NCBI GenBank assembly: GCA_964035015.1
Contig: CAXIUP010000141.1
Location: 632,501-696,500 of the forward strand
Reading direction: 5' to 3'
Length of the DNA: 64,000 nt
Source of the DNA: Corallium rubrum
Taxonomy: Eukaryota > Cnidaria > Anthozoa > Scleralcyonacea > Coralliidae
Each line of letters starts with the position of its first letter. The first letter of the stretch is position 1. The notes under the pieces are model-generated. The model made no database searches. It saw nothing but the letters and a program-made list of their open reading frames with translations, and was not told the origin of the DNA. Positions 29,090 to 41,601 of the stretch are shown piece after piece. A program made the translations under genes and the position numbers.

Positions 29090-29298
29090 AACACTTTGAG
29101 GCCTGGACCTCTCCCCGTGCTGAATAAAATCTTCTGGGGTTAGCCAGAATAAAATACTAAAGACTCGTCTTGAGGCTTCGAAGTCTTACCGAGATAGGTT
29201 TTAACACTTTGAGTGGTCCTCTCCGTGCTGAATAAAATCGTCTGGCGTTAGCCAGAATAAAACTTAATGATCCGTCGTCAGGCTTCAAAGTGTTAAGA
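29090..29298. repeat. Two tandem short palindromic repeats
   Basis: Two units of about 100 bp, each with TTAACACTTTGA-type ends and a CTGG(C/G)GTTAGCCAG core. The second unit ends in the perfect complement TCAAAGTGTTAA. Confidence 0.65.
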
Positions 29299-29302
29299 CC
29301 AC

Positions 29303-29425
29303 GTTTACACGGTACCGATCGCATTCGTAACCGGTCTCGAAGTAGTACGGTTCCGCCTGTTTACACGGCGACATAGGGCGAATTCGAGACCGGTCTCGAA
29401 TTCGGCCAATACCGTGTAAACATAG
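29303..29425. repeat. Foldback repeat with ACCGGTCTCGAA motifs
   Basis: The arms GTTTACACGGTACCG and its near complement close a 120-bp foldback that contains inverted CGAGACCGGTCTCG words. A copy lies at 60805-60930. Confidence 0.6.
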
Positions 29426-29719
29426 CCTTAGTGCTACCGAACTTTTTGCTTGCGTTCTTACTAAATCCAACGCGTCTCAGCATCACGGGTTGGGCAGAAA
29501 AGGATGAAAGAAACGTTCTTGTCGTAAGCTCGTAGTATAGCGTAGCCAATATTTGAAGTACGTTCTCATATGTCGCCGACGTCGCATAGCCCTCATCGCC
29601 GATCATCGGCGACATATGAGAACTAGGCTTTAAGGTCTTCGTTAAGGTTTGCAGGGTCATTTCCGTAAAGCGCTCGCAATTCGTCAGAATTTATGCCACA
29701 AAAATGAAATAGATACCGT

Positions 29720-30240
29720 TAGAAAGCTATGAATTTGTAGAATACAATGGTGTTTTTGGTTTCGCGATAAACACAAACCGTTAATAGTTGTGAATTTTTT
29801 AATTAAAACCAGAGGGCCTCACTCCAGGCGACTTAAGACAAAGCGTTTCATTTTGTTCCAAAAAAATTTTCGCAGTTCGATTCCGAGATAAAAGTCCAGC
29901 AAAAGGTTGTCAGCGGTTTTTTTATTTATTGCCTGGTTTGGAATTTATGACTTATTTTGTCGGAATGTTGGTCGGAAAACAGCATTTTTAACTTTGGTCG
30001 TCAATAAAATCGGCAAAACTCGACATATCAAAAAAACGCTGACGCCTTTTTGCTGGAAATTTATCTCGGAACCAAAGTACAGAAAAAATATTTTGAACAA
30101 AATAAAACGCTTTGTTCTTAAGTCGCCCCGAGTGAAGCCCTCTGGTTTTAATTCAAAAATTCACAACTATATTATTAAACAGTTTGCGTTTATCGCAAAA
30201 CCAAAGACACCATTGTGTTCTACAATTTCATAGCTTTCTA
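29720..30240. mobile_element. Foldback MITE-like element, 520 bp
   Basis: The ends TAGAAAGCTATGAA and TTCATAGCTTTCTA are complementary and the arms pair for about 200 bp. A second copy at 61222-61735 belongs to the other duplicated block. Confidence 0.7.
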
Positions 30241-30781
30241 AAAATTTCTAACAAATCGTTAGGATTATCAAATATTTCAAAGACATTCTGGGGAATATCC
30301 AGATTCTTAGATCTACGGTATTTAATGGTGTGAAGGCAATCAGGTTTATCAAGAGTTTCAAGCATTAACTTTTCTAGTAATAAAAATCGGCAAATGATCA
30401 CTTAATCCAATGGGAAGAACCCTGATTTAAGTCAATCACAGTTCCAGATGAAGGTCGAGTAACAGACTGAATTACTTGTTTTAGTTGATATTGAGATGTC
30501 ATAATGTGAAAAGACTTATAAGCTTTCTTATCAAGAAAATTCGTATTAACGTCACCTAAAATAAGAATTTCCTTCTGCTCTTTATCAATCAGTCCTAGCA
30601 TATAGTTAAATTGATCCCTCCATTGGGTATTATTACCTGGTTGGTACATAATAGAAACTAGAAATGGTTTAGAATTAGGAAATTGAATTTCTAACCACAC
30701 ATATTCTAGCAAGCTGTGATTATTAACATCAGTAATTTGAATATTTCCATCTTTGTAATTTAAACATGTAGGAATTAACAT
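30241..30781 (-). pseudogene. LINE endonuclease fragment
   Basis: The frame shows LEIQFPNSKPFLVSIMYQPG and EILILGDVNTNF, the AP-endonuclease region of a CR1-type LINE. The 5' part and the reverse transcriptase are absent; the duplicated block at 61845 stops inside the same fragment. Confidence 0.7.
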
Positions 30782-30784
30782 GTA

Positions 30785-31393
30785 GGATTAAATGATGTGA
30801 TGTGATGTATTGTGTTGTGATGTATGTGACGGGAAGTGACGCGATGCGATGTCTCGCGATGTGATGCATGTTATACGATGTGACGCGACGCGATGTGATG
30901 TGATGTGATGTGATGTGATGTGATGTGATGTGATGTGATGTGATGTGATGTGATGTGATGTGATGTGATGTGATGTGATGTGATGTGATGTGATGTGATG
31001 TGATGTGATGTGATGTGATGTGATGTGATGTGATGTGATGTGATGTGATGTGATGTGATGTGATGTGATGTGATGTGATGTGATGTGATGTGACGCAATG
31101 TCATGCGATGCGATCTGACGTAAGGCGAAGTAACGCGATGCGATGTGATGCGCTGCAAAGTGACGCGCCAGGATGTGATGATGTGACGCGATGCGATGTG
31201 ACGCCTAGCAAAATGAGACGTGCGATATGACGTGTGTGTTGTGTTGTGATGTGATGCGATGCGATGCGATGTGATGCGATGCGATGCGATGCGATGCGAT
31301 GCGATGCGATGCGATGCGATGCGATGCGATGCGATGCGATGCGATGCGATGCGATGCGATGCGATGCGATGCGATGTGATGTGATGTGATGTG
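30785..31393. repeat. Pentanucleotide arrays: ATGTG, then GCGAT
   Basis: A long (ATGTG)n tract at about 30893-31090 is followed by mixed sequence and a (GCGAT)n tract at about 31255-31375. The two units differ by transitions, and intermediate words lie between them. The long His-Ile-Thr-Ser frames are artefacts. Confidence 0.92.
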
Positions 31394-31394
31394 A

Positions 31395-31465
31395 ATCGAA
31401 CCCAAGGTCACCGAATAAATGAAATGGCGCTCTGACCACTCAGCTATTGAGACACGGTCAGGGCA
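31395..31465 (-). mobile_element. tRNA-like SINE head
   Basis: On the minus strand AGCTGAGTGGTCAGAGCG and GGGTTCGATTC resemble the A and B boxes of a tRNA. The middle is degenerate, so it is not a tRNA gene. Confidence 0.45.
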
Positions 31466-31534
31466 GTGAGAGATTTTCATATTTACATTATGTATGACCG
31501 TTCTTCTCAAGTCTCTACAGGAAGACATCAGATG

Positions 31535-31640
31535 GGTTCAATTCCTGCCGGCAGGCCTGTGTAGTTGCATTTTTCGCAACTGGTCCCGGTTTGGTCTTAT
31601 AATGTATATATTCTACACTCGAATTTTCCTTCACCAAAAA
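31535..31640 (+). mobile_element. SINE body copy, head truncated
   Basis: Repeats GGTTCAATTCCTGCCGG and the following roughly 100 bp of the SINE at 31750-31925. Confidence 0.6.
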
Positions 31641-31749
31641 TCCCTTAGAACATGCTATGTAATCGAGTGAAATGCCCAATATTACTTATAATATACCCAA
31701 TTCTGTCCTGGCATTACCACCTTAATATATACAGAACTCGCGATCAAGC

Positions 31750-31925
31750 TCTCGGCAACGGCCTCCGTGGCTCAGTGGTCAGAGCATTGCACTAGAATCG
31801 CAAGGTCGTGGGTTCAATTCCTGCCGGAAGGCTATGTAGTTGCATTTTTCGCAACTGGTCCCCGTTTGGTCTTATAATGTATATATTCTACACTCGAATT
31901 TTCCTTCACCAAAAATCCCTTAGAT
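31750..31925 (+). mobile_element. tRNA-derived SINE
   Basis: A-box GTGGCTCAGTGGTCAGAGCA and B-box GGGTTCAATTC are spaced as in a tRNA, with an AGA-type anticodon position. A shared body follows, so this is SINE material, not a functional tRNA. Confidence 0.6.
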
Positions 31926-32028
31926 CTTCACAAGGTCTTCTTCCATATAGCTCGAGGTGGTCAGAGCGTCGATATACGTTAATTATTCGGAGACTTTGGG
32001 CTCGATTTCTGATTGAAGCTGTCAGATA

Positions 32029-32032
32029 ATTA

Positions 32033-32099
<67 letters not shown>

Positions 32100-32104
32100 A
32101 TTAT
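32029..32104. repeat. (ATT)n microsatellite
   Basis: About 24 ATT units. Confidence 0.95.
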
Positions 32105-32201
32105 TGTTTCCATATGATTTCAAAAGCACAAGAGTTAAAATACACTTCAAATAAACGACAATTTTTTTAAAAGTAAACATGTTTCGGCAACACTTATGCC
32201 A

Positions 32202-35035
32202 TAGAATAGAATAGAATAGAATAGAATAGATTCTTTATTTACCCACGGTGAACTTATCAGGATTTACATATATGGTACACTTAACTAATTACAAAATTTT
32301 ACAAACTAACAAATTACAAATGTTCTACATAGAAATAATTATAAAAAATAAAAATAAAAAATACCTGCTTTCCATAAGTGCCGTGCAATAGTATAATTTA
32401 TTAAAATTCAATCATTTAAAAAAGAAAAAAACCCTACTGCAGCCCGATTTAAACTCGCTTAGGTTGTTTGCTTTGCGTAGCTCAGTAGGAAGGCTATTCC
32501 AAAGCATCGCACCATTATAGCCAAAGGTATTCTTTAGGTAATTAGTCCGTGGCTTTGGAACAGCTAGTTTGCCTTCGGTGTCTCTCAATGAATAGTTCGT
32601 GACGCTGCTACGGTCTATGACCATGGAACGCAAATAATCGGGGGCGAGCCCATTTAGTGATTTATAGACCATTACAGCTTTTTCAAACTTGCGCTGGGTA
32701 TCGAGTTTTCTCCAGCCAAGCTTCTCCAGTAGAGAACTAGCAGCAGTGTCATAGCTAGAAGATGTTAACACTCTCGCTGCACGATTTTGCAATTTTTGAA
32801 GCTTATCAGCATAGGTTTTGTTACAATTATCCCAAACGACACAACAATAATTAAAATGCGGTTGCACTAACGAATTGAAAATATACTGCAGAGTCGTAAA
32901 CGGAACAAAAGGCCTTACACGTTTTATAGCTCCAACGCTTGATGCAATCTTTTTGATTAGCTTATTGATATGTATATTCCAAGACAGATTTTCATCAATA
33001 AGTACACCTAGGGACTTTGTATGCGAAACCTAATTAACAGGGACCCCATCAATTTCCAGAGATGGTAATGGGGTTCAACGTACGTAGTCTTTGCCTAGAA
33101 CCGATTAACATGAATTCTGTCTTGGATTGGTTTAGGGTAAGCTTGTTTGCGATAAGCCACTCATTAACGTTAGCAAGGTCTTGATTCAGATTCTGATTAA
33201 TATCACGAACGTTATTACTTGCCAACGTCAAATGAGTGTCATCTGCATACATACGTGCATGGGAGTGTTTGAGACAATTAGGCAAGTCATTTATATAAAT
33301 CAAAAATAGTAATGGCCCTAAGATAGTCCCCTGCGGGATACCACAGGACAGTGAGCGGTTTGGTGATAAAAAACCGTTCACGAAGCATTTTTGGTTACGA
33401 TCACTTAGGTAAGATCTAAACCATTCACTTCCTATACCATATGCATTCAATTTCGATAAAAGAATTGCATGATCTACGGTGTCAAACGCTTTTTTAAGGT
33501 CTAAGAAAACTACTGCGTTTACGTCACCGTGATCGATGTTGTACGCCCAATCGTTTGTGGCTTCGAGAAGAGCAGTGACTGTGGAATGTAAGCTTCGGAA
33601 TCCTGACTGACTAGTTGAAAGCAATTTGTTATCCGTAAGAAAAACATTAACTTGATCGTAAATAATCCTCTCAAAAACTTTGGCCACAATAGGAATAATA
33701 GAGATGGGACGATAGTTATTGAGATCCTCACGTTTCCCTTGTTGAAATAATGGTATAACCTTTGAACATTTCCAATCGTCAGGGAATATACCCGTGATAA
33801 TGGAACGATAAAAAATTATACTTAGGGAATCTGAAATCAAATCAGGACATTCACGAAGAAGCCTAGCTGAAATTTTATCCAAACCAGTTGCTTTAGATTT
33901 ACTAAGTTTGGATAGAAGAGAAAAGACTATAGACGAACTTGTTGTCTTCAGTTGAAAACTAGCTCCACTTTCGTTACATGAAAGGTAATCTAAATGAGAA
34001 CGACTGTTTTCGTTACAAGGTATTTTGTCGGCAAGTTTTGGCCCAATATCAGCGAAATGATCATTAAACGCATCGGATAATTTTTGAGAGCCGCTTATAG
34101 AACAGCCGTTCAATTCAATTTCCTTTACGTGCGAGCTATGTTGTTTTCTTGAAGTTCATTCGTTAATTATATTCCAAGTCTTTTTCGAATTGCTTTTATT
34201 TTCGTGAAAGGCGTTCGTGTAATACATTTCTTTGGCATGTTTGATTTCGGTATTTAATTATTACGAGTTCTCTTAAAAGCGTGCCAATCAGATGGATCAT
34301 TAGAGCTAATCGCTTTTATCTTCAGAATATCTCGATAATGCATGCATTGTTTTAAATAAGGCGTAATCCAGGGCGATTTAGTAGCCCTAATACGCTTTGT
34401 ACACAGAGGTGCATGCCTTTCAACAACACTATTAAATGCATTTTTCCAAGCATGCCACATATCATTTGGGTTATCATGTGCCTTAATTTCATCCCAATTC
34501 TGCAGCCAGATATCGTTTCTGAAACGTGCAGAATTAAAATTCTTAAACCTTCTATAGGTCACAGTAGAGTGGCCCTTAGTAAATAAGCCAGTTGAAAGTT
34601 TACGAAAAGCATAGATTAGGCTATGATCACTGATGCTGATATGAGAGACACCAGAGCAAACAATCCTATCAGGCGAATTAGTAAATATCAAGTCAATTAA
34701 TGTTGAGGATGACTTGGTTATGCGAGTTGGTTCGCTTATTAACTGTTGTAAGCCAAAAAGATCAGTGATGCTAGTCAAGATGGTTGAATTATGTTCCAAA
34801 ACGGGTGACCCGAGATTACAGTTCAGGTCACCCATTAAGTAATATTCAACATTTTCCGCATCGAGTCTACCTACTAGGGTTTCAAAATAGTTGAATTTGT
34901 CGACGGGTGAATCTGGAGGTCTATACCAAGTTGTAACGAGAAAAGGCTTGGATCTAGGTTTACGAATTTCAATACATAAATTTTCTAATTGATCAAATGA
35001 CATATCGAAACGTGGTAGAAAATTGAGCACTAAGC
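32202..35035 (-). mobile_element. CR1-like LINE, 5'-truncated and frame-broken
   Basis: Reading leftward: endonuclease part at 35030-34254 (LMGDLNCNLGSP, SDHSLI), reverse transcriptase at 34113-33049 (FLDLKKAFDTVDH, GIPQGTILGPLLFLIYINDL, MYADDTHL) and a typical C-terminus at 32867-32412 (LQNRAARVL, LRSMV, AMLWNSLP). It ends in a (TATTC)n tail near 32202-32232, as usual for CR1/L2 types. The endonuclease start is missing. Frame breaks lie between the three parts. The catalytic YADD is intact, so it died fairly recently. Confidence 0.88.
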
Positions 35036-36494
35036 AGTAATGGATTAAAATATTTACAAGCAGTATTTATATAACTTAACCTGGTTTGTATTACAATGGT
35101 GATATTCTAAATATAAAATTCTAACACGATGTGACGAATTGAGGAGAATATTGATGACAACGTGACATGTCATTCTAATGAGCGTCTAGCGTAAAAAACA
35201 AGTAAACAAGTAAAGAAATTCTAATTATAGTAGTGGACTGGTGGAGATGTAAAGAGGGAGAGAGAGGAGGGAAACTATATTAATTATAAAATTATAAACT
35301 AAATATACTGCCCTCTTGTATATTTATATTATTATAATTGTTATAATGATTATTATATCATTATTATTAGTATACAAGAGCTGTGAGTACCTTCTGCTAC
35401 ATTGATATAGCAAATTCCCAGTGCTAGAAGACAAAATACATAACCAGACAAAGCCATCTGAAAACTTCTTGGTACATATACAATGTTGTACCACTTAAAT
35501 ATAGCCTAAAAACCAGAAAATAGAAGCAAAGCTCAATCCCCTTGAATTAATTTTTACTGACTCCTGGAACACAGTATTGTTCTTATACATGGCCAAAGCA
35601 TGACCCCGAGGAAAGAGAAAAGACGTTATCCTAACTTTTCTAATGAACACGAGGCGAAGCTCTGAACAAACAAAAGCTTATTGCATGCATTCGTTTAAAG
35701 ATGGTTACCGTGCACTCAGGAAAATTTTCCAGAGGACAGGAACGGACAGGAAAGTCTCCTTTGGGTTAAAGTCATTTGACCAAGAGCTCACAACACAAAG
35801 AAAACTTTCTTGACCGTTTCTGTCCTGCGGAAGATGTTCCTGAGTGGAAACTAGCCTTCACGCAGTATCACGCCACCAGACACGCGGAAAACCCTAACAT
35901 ACAACTGCAAGCATGGTAAACCTAAAGTCAGCCCGTACCCTACTACTACTGTCCTTAATCACTTATATCTATTGTATTTGTTTATATGATTATCCTGAAT
36001 TGTGAAATGGTCTAGAATTCCAGATAATCCTGACTATTAAAGAAAATGAAACCCAACCCTGACCCCCACCTCTAAACCTGACCCTAAACCTAACAACAAC
36101 CCCCCGGTAACCCTAAATCTAACCACAACCCCCACAACACCCGTACTGTTTTTTTGTTATGTGCTTTTTATTTAACATCCCACATGTGGGACAGAGAGTC
36201 CCCTAGGCTTCAGGATAATCCTGAATTCTAGACACTTTAAATTGACAATTCAGGATAGTCCTGCACCGCATTCAGCATTCAATCTGATCTTCCTCGGCCC
36301 ACTCCCACCTCTTTGTTTGCAGTAGCTCGAGTGCACACCTGGCCCAGGTGTCGTGTTGGTTGATAAAAAGATCATTTACAAAATCATGAGGGAACGACAA
36401 CCGCTTGACAACCACCAACATTCTATACAACAGGGTCAGTTAAATGAAGAATACAAAGGCTTTGCAGTTATTCCTTTCATCCAAGGGACGAGTG
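35036..36494. other. Repeat-rich noncoding DNA
   Basis: No gene seen. A weak foldback lies at 35709-35849 (GGACAGGAACGGACAGGAAA and complements). Another pairs CAGATAATCCTGA near 36020 with AGGATAATCCTGAATTCTAG near 36215. Between these are degenerate AACCCTAA-like words. Confidence 0.45.
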
Positions 36495-36790
36495 AGAAGA
36501 TTTTAGATTTTTTAGATTTAATGACTTTATTGCCTATAGCAACTGGTGGTCAAACAGGACGAAATGTCCCAATTGAACATGACTACCATGATGTAAGTGT
36601 TGGTTTTACGGAGAGAGCCGAGGAAAACCGGAGAACCCGGCGAAAAACCCTCGAAGCATAGGAGAGATCAACTACAACTCTACTCACATTAGTTCCAAGC
36701 TCGACAACGGGGTCATTTCCAAGCGGTCACCCAGCGGTCACCCATCCAAGTACTAACCCCGTCTAACCGGGCTTAACTTCTTGGTGAGAG
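36495..36790 (-). mobile_element. 5S rRNA-derived SINE
   Basis: The minus strand near 36785-36715 reads GAAGTTAAGCCCGGTTAG, then GGTTAGTACTTGGATGGG and TGACCGC, which are the internal promoter words of 5S rRNA. An unrelated body runs to about 36495. This matches the SINE3 plan. The head is too altered to be a working 5S gene. Confidence 0.7.
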
Positions 36791-37071
36791 GCAGCGCGCG
36801 AACAGCACACGCCACCCATGCTTCCCAACGCATACTTCAGAACCATTCAGTTAAAGTTACCTTTAAACCAGGAATATATACGACACCCGTTTGCTTGAGT
36901 TGGTTGATCTTATCTTTTAGCTTTACAAACGACGCTGAGCTTTTGGGCTTCTTGACTTGTTAAATTTATTAGTTTTTTAACCCTGCAGATGATGGACGCT
37001 TAGTCTGAAAGCTTTGTTGTTAATTTTTTCGATCCTTTTACCTAAATTTTAATAAACTACTAGTTGAAACT

Positions 37072-37893
37072 TTAAAGTGGCACTATGACGGAAAAATCGT
37101 GAATCTAGTATTGATACCAGTAAACTATAATTTCCAAATGAGGAATACCGGCGTTTTCAGTTTCTCAAAATATTGTCTCGTTCTCGAGATATTTAATTTT
37201 CTGCAACATGTAAATTAGGTGCCTTGTGACGTCATTTACTCACGCGGGCTAAATAAGATTTACAAAATGAGTAATATATCTGAAACTAAGAGGTAGAAAT
37301 AATTCAAACTTTGCACAAGAATAGTTCTAGGGAAAATACACTACAATGTTCACATTAGGTTGTTTCCTCGGATACCGTTTGCAAACAGGCGCCTTCCATT
37401 TGTAAAACAAAAATGTTCATTTTTTTGCAAATGCATATTTTTCTCCATAAAACAACTTTTACTGCAATACATTGACATGAATATTTCTGTCACACATAGA
37501 TATTGTATCGAATGTTTCAATCATTATATTCTTTTGAAAAGAAACATAAAGTCTTTTAATTTTTAGTAAAAAGGCTCGTATTTCTAAACAGTTTCCGTAG
37601 CAACAACATGATGCGCACAGTAGAGTGTACTTTTGTGATAACTATACTTGTGCAAAGTTTGAATTATTTCTTCCTCCTATTTACATAGATATTAGTCATT
37701 TTGTTAATATCATTTTGCCTGTGTGAGTAAATGACGTACACGGCACCTAATTTACATGTTTCACAAACCTGAATAATTCGAGAAAGAGACAATACATTGA
37801 GAAATTGAAAATGCGGGTATTCATCATTTGCAAACTATATTTTAACACAATCAAAATTAGATACACGATTTTCCCGTCGTAGTGCCACTTTAA
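37072..37893. mobile_element. Foldback MITE-like element, about 820 bp
   Basis: The ends TTAAAGTGGCACTA and TAGTGCCACTTTAA are complementary. The arms pair imperfectly for about 240 bp, including TTTGCACAAG and CTTGTGCAAA. The middle is AT-rich with no gene. Confidence 0.75.
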
Positions 37894-38945
37894 TACAATT
37901 GTGAATTTAAATACCTAGCAACATAACTGTTTTAAATATATATTATTTGTCGTTCAATTTTGAATGTATTGTTCCTTTGTTGAAACGGGCAATAGAGAAT
38001 TGGAAGTAAAAATTAAACCTGAATACAATTATAAATAAATAAAGTAAATGAATGGCCAGAACGGTCCATATTGATAATTTTGTAGTGTCTGTGGTCGAAA
38101 CACAATATAATCAACAAATAGACATCATAGACGACTGCTAGAAGTCACTGTTCCTGACAAGAATCAAATATATTGTATTAGCTTTTGATTATAATCTTAA
38201 ATGTATTCGGAAAAGCTGTTATTATGGACAAGAAAGGTGGTGGAATTAGAATAATCAGAACTGAACGTAGCGGATTCAGAAGGTTACACGACATGTGTCG
38301 GATAACTTTTGATATCATCTTCACTGAAGCGGAGTGAGTTTCCCTGATAATGGCACGTACCGGATTGCCATGGTCTCGTGTATAACAAGAGGACCTAACC
38401 AGTATGATCATGTAGCTGGGCTCTAACCCTATATCCGATACGAAATGCAATCCGATATACGCAAGCAATCCGGTATCGTGTAACTGGGGCCAAGACCTTA
38501 AGTTTGAAAAGGCGGAAGTAAAATGGAAAATATTTATACCCGAATGAAACACTTGCATGTATCCGCAAAAAAGCTAATTCTGAACTGAGATAGATTTTGC
38601 AATGTCAAATTGGCTTCAAACGCTGCAGTGAACACAATAATAATATATCAAAGAAATTCTCACACAAACCTGAACCACTGTACTCCAATCTTTCAAATCT
38701 CTGTGATGTTGTTGTTATGATGATATTGTCCTTCTGGCCTTGACGTCATTTGCGAATGCTTCTTGAATAGTTTGGTAACATCAAAAGACGAAGAAAATAA
38801 TGTATTAAGACGATGGTTAAGATAATTAGAGGGAAAAATCAAAGAAAACCCAGCTCATAGAGCATTAAGATGAAGTAAAGTCACTATAATAAGGTTTTTC
38901 CAAGCATTCTTGGCATTCTTCCGCGCGGCACCGAATGATTCCGGG
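37894..38945. other. Noncoding, no feature recognised
   Basis: AT-rich sequence with scattered short frames lacking known motifs. Some CATCC/GGATT words near 38360-38480 look like decayed foldback sequence. Confidence 0.35.
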
Positions 38946-39564
38946 TTTAAGGTAGCTCCATACAGTTTCTTGAAAAATGGAAAATACAAGTTTGAGTGTC
39001 CAAAACACGTGCATAAATAATTCGGAAAAAGAATAAAACTAAATGTTATGCATAGTTTAAAAGTCTGACAATCAAAAACTGTTACCAAGCTGTCAACAGT
39101 TGTTGCTATGGCAACAACGACGTTTCAAAATGGCTGCCAATTACCCTTCAAACTAATTTAATTCGAAAAAAGCTTTGGTGAGCCCCATTTGTTATTTAAT
39201 TAAAACTTTTCTTGAAGTATGACTAATCAATAGAACGAATAATTTTTTTCCGGAAAAGTCATGTTTGTTAATTTATTAAAAATTAGGATCTACAGAATTT
39301 TTTTTAAAATCGGCCTATTGATTATTCATACTTCAAGAAAAGTTTTAATGAAAAAAATTGGGGGTCACCAAAGTTTTCTCGTTGTTGCCATAGCAACAAC
39401 TGTTGCAATTTATTTGGTAACAGTTTTTAATTTTTTATTGTCAGACTGTTTAACTATCGCATAACATTTAGTTTTATTCTTTTTACGAAGTGTTTATGTA
39501 CGTGTTTTGGACTCTCAAACTTGTATTATCCATTTTTCAAGAAACTGTATGGAGCCACCTTAAA
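38946..39564. mobile_element. Foldback MITE-like element, about 620 bp
   Basis: The outer arms TTTAAGGTAGCTCCATACAG and its near complement pair for nearly 190 bp and share GTTGCTATGGCAACAAC. A second, inner inverted pair (AAAACTTTTCTTGAAGTATG) lies in the loop. Confidence 0.78.
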
Positions 39565-39884
39565 CCAAGTATTCAGCGGTTATGCATGGGACGAGAAAGG
39601 AAACAAGTTGAGAGAGAAAATCGAAGCGAAAACTCTTGAAAACTGTGATTTTCCAAGAATTTTTCCAACTACTACCAGATATTCAAAAACTCATTAATAA
39701 TTCATGAGGAAAACACAAAAGAAAATCATGACCGTATCGTGTCTTTATATGTGATAAAGATACCTCCTGATTTACATAAACTTTAGCTTTGATTTTCTCG
39801 GCTTAGACAAGGTTATTTTTCAAACTTATTGCGCCAATGAACTTACCAAGTGGTACGTTTTTGAAGCCGTTCAATAAACTCGCA

Positions 39885-39955
39885 GTTCGTGTTTTATCAG
39901 ATATAAAAACACTCGGCTTCGCCTCGTGTCTTTATATCTGATAAAACACTCCTGC
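39885..39955. repeat. Small foldback TTTTATCAGATATAAA
   Basis: TTTTATCAGATATAAA and its perfect complement flank a short CTCGGCTTCGCCTCG core. From 39956 to 40940 no gene is seen. A weak inverted pair (GATACAATTCTTG near 40160 and its complement near 40670) may be another foldback. Confidence 0.55.
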
Positions 39956-40949
39956 TCGTTTATTAAACAGTACATTAACAATTACACAACGAGCCCGAGT
40001 TTTCTTCCATAAGCTGATAGTCAACGAGGCGAAGCCGAGGAAACTATCTTCCGAGGACTATCTGGAAACTAGACCAAAAAATCAAACATGCAGCCTCATG
40101 ATTTTCATTATTATGATGAGGTGAGGCAGGCAGGCGGGCGAGAAGACGAGAAATAAAGCCTGATACAATTCTTGATCTTTACCTGGCCGCTTTCCGCACC
40201 CAAATAAATTTTCTGAATTTCCTAAGCTTTAATCGCACAATCCAGCCGTTCCAAGTTTGAACTTTGCTGTTTCCTTAGATATTCAAGCGGACTCACGACT
40301 ACAATCCAGAATTGTTTTGGAGTATTATTCCTTCACGAGCACGTCTCTTATAAACTCTCTTCATAGATGCTTGGGAGAAGCTGGTATATTAAATAAACTC
40401 TTGCCATAACCAGTATACAGAGTACAGCTAGCACATCCTCATTAAACAGGACTTTTTCTAAACATTCGCGCCGTTCTTTATTTAGATTTTACTTTAAATT
40501 TCTGCGTTGAATCGCTAGATTCGTTAGACGCTCTGTTATAATTATGTAAATCGAGATGTAAATCATATTAAATGTACACAAACCAATCAAAATAGTGCCT
40601 TTCGGTTTACTTTGTCTTATGGACCAATCAGACGAAAAAGCCGACTTTTTAAATGCGGCCAGGTGAAGAATTGTATCGGCCCGCTTTCCCTTCTTCCGCC
40701 TGCAAGTTTCCGCCACCCGCAGGAAGGGTAAAGCGGGCCTGACTAACACTCCCACTCGTTTATGAAATATTACTTAACAAATGGTTGAGTGGGAATATCG
40801 GTATTTAGTCTACAATAATTTTTACTACTTACAAAAGAGAGACGTACGTTCCCACTTATCGAGATGCCTGCTTGAAGTTTAAAATGTTTGCACAACGTTG
40901 GGCAATTGGCATTACTCTATCTTGTAAATGGTGGCTTGTCTCCGGCTCC

Positions 40950-41171
40950 TTTGCTAAACCAACAGACTATCGAACAATGTGTCCTTTTTATCGCAAATAT
41001 AACAGGATGGGCTTTCTCGTTCTCCATTCTGTTGAAAACTTTCATTTCTGCTAGAGTAGTTCTCTCGCCGGTTCAATTTCTCTTCTAAATCACTCTTTGT
41101 TTTGTTTTTTGTTTTGTTTTGTTTTGTTTTGTTTTGTTTTGTTTTGTTTTGTTTTGTTTTGTTTTGTTTTG

Positions 41172-41202
<31 letters not shown>

Positions 41203-41403
41203 GTTTTGTCTTGTTTTGTTTTGTTTTGTTTTGTTCGTCGTTTTTTGATTGCTGTCTTTCCTCCCTGGGTACTCCTGCAGCTGCTGTCGTCGTGTCGGTC
41301 TGATCAGTGTAGTCATGAATGGCTCGGCACCTGGAACAGGGTCGTTCTCTAACAATTTAATTTTTATGTTTTTTGGCAAACCTTTCATGAATTGCCTTGT
41401 CAT
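40950..41403 (-). pseudogene. Retrotransposon gag fragment with microsatellite insertion
   Basis: The frame starts MTRQFMKGLPKNIKIKLLEND, a gag-like segment, and ends in CYICDKK, a broken CCHC knuckle. In between lies a TTTTG array that has expanded inside the coding region. The frame stays open only because the repeat has no stop in this frame. Confidence 0.5.
41098..41234. repeat. (TTTTG)n array
   Basis: The inverse-orientation counterpart of the AAAAC arrays, about 27 units with a few variants. Confidence 0.95.
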
Positions 41404-41601
41404 TAGTGAAGTTTTCGCAGCGTTATAGATTTCAACAGATCATAACGATGATTCAAATCTCCTCTTGTGGCTGAAGAAAAAAGTCCGTGATACGAACTAC
41501 CCTAGGCTAATATAAAATATGTAATTAAAACATCTCATTAGCAGCTAGCTGCCAAATCTTTATCTTCTGAATCTCAAGAGAATGATTGCAAACCATGCAT
41601 C

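Larger units (their letters stand above)
28120..30345. repeat. Segmental duplication, copy A
   Basis: This roughly 2.2-kb stretch recurs at 59640-61845 with few differences across both intron and repeats. It holds a V-like Ig exon, two short palindromic repeats and a foldback element. The match ends abruptly inside a LINE fragment. Confidence 0.85.

Noticed and set aside
29361-29660. 99-residue frame, also present at 60863-61186
   Set aside because: It lies across duplicated foldback repeats and has no recognisable domain.
30871-31528. His-Ile-Thr-Ser and Ala-Ser-His-Arg-Ile frames
   Set aside because: Translations of pentanucleotide arrays, which stay open because the repeat lacks stop codons in those frames.
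36055-36145. Interstitial telomere repeat
   Set aside because: The AACCCTAA-like words are irregular and not in tandem.
36715-36790. Functional 5S rRNA gene
   Set aside because: Only the internal promoter half is recognisable, and it is joined to a SINE body.
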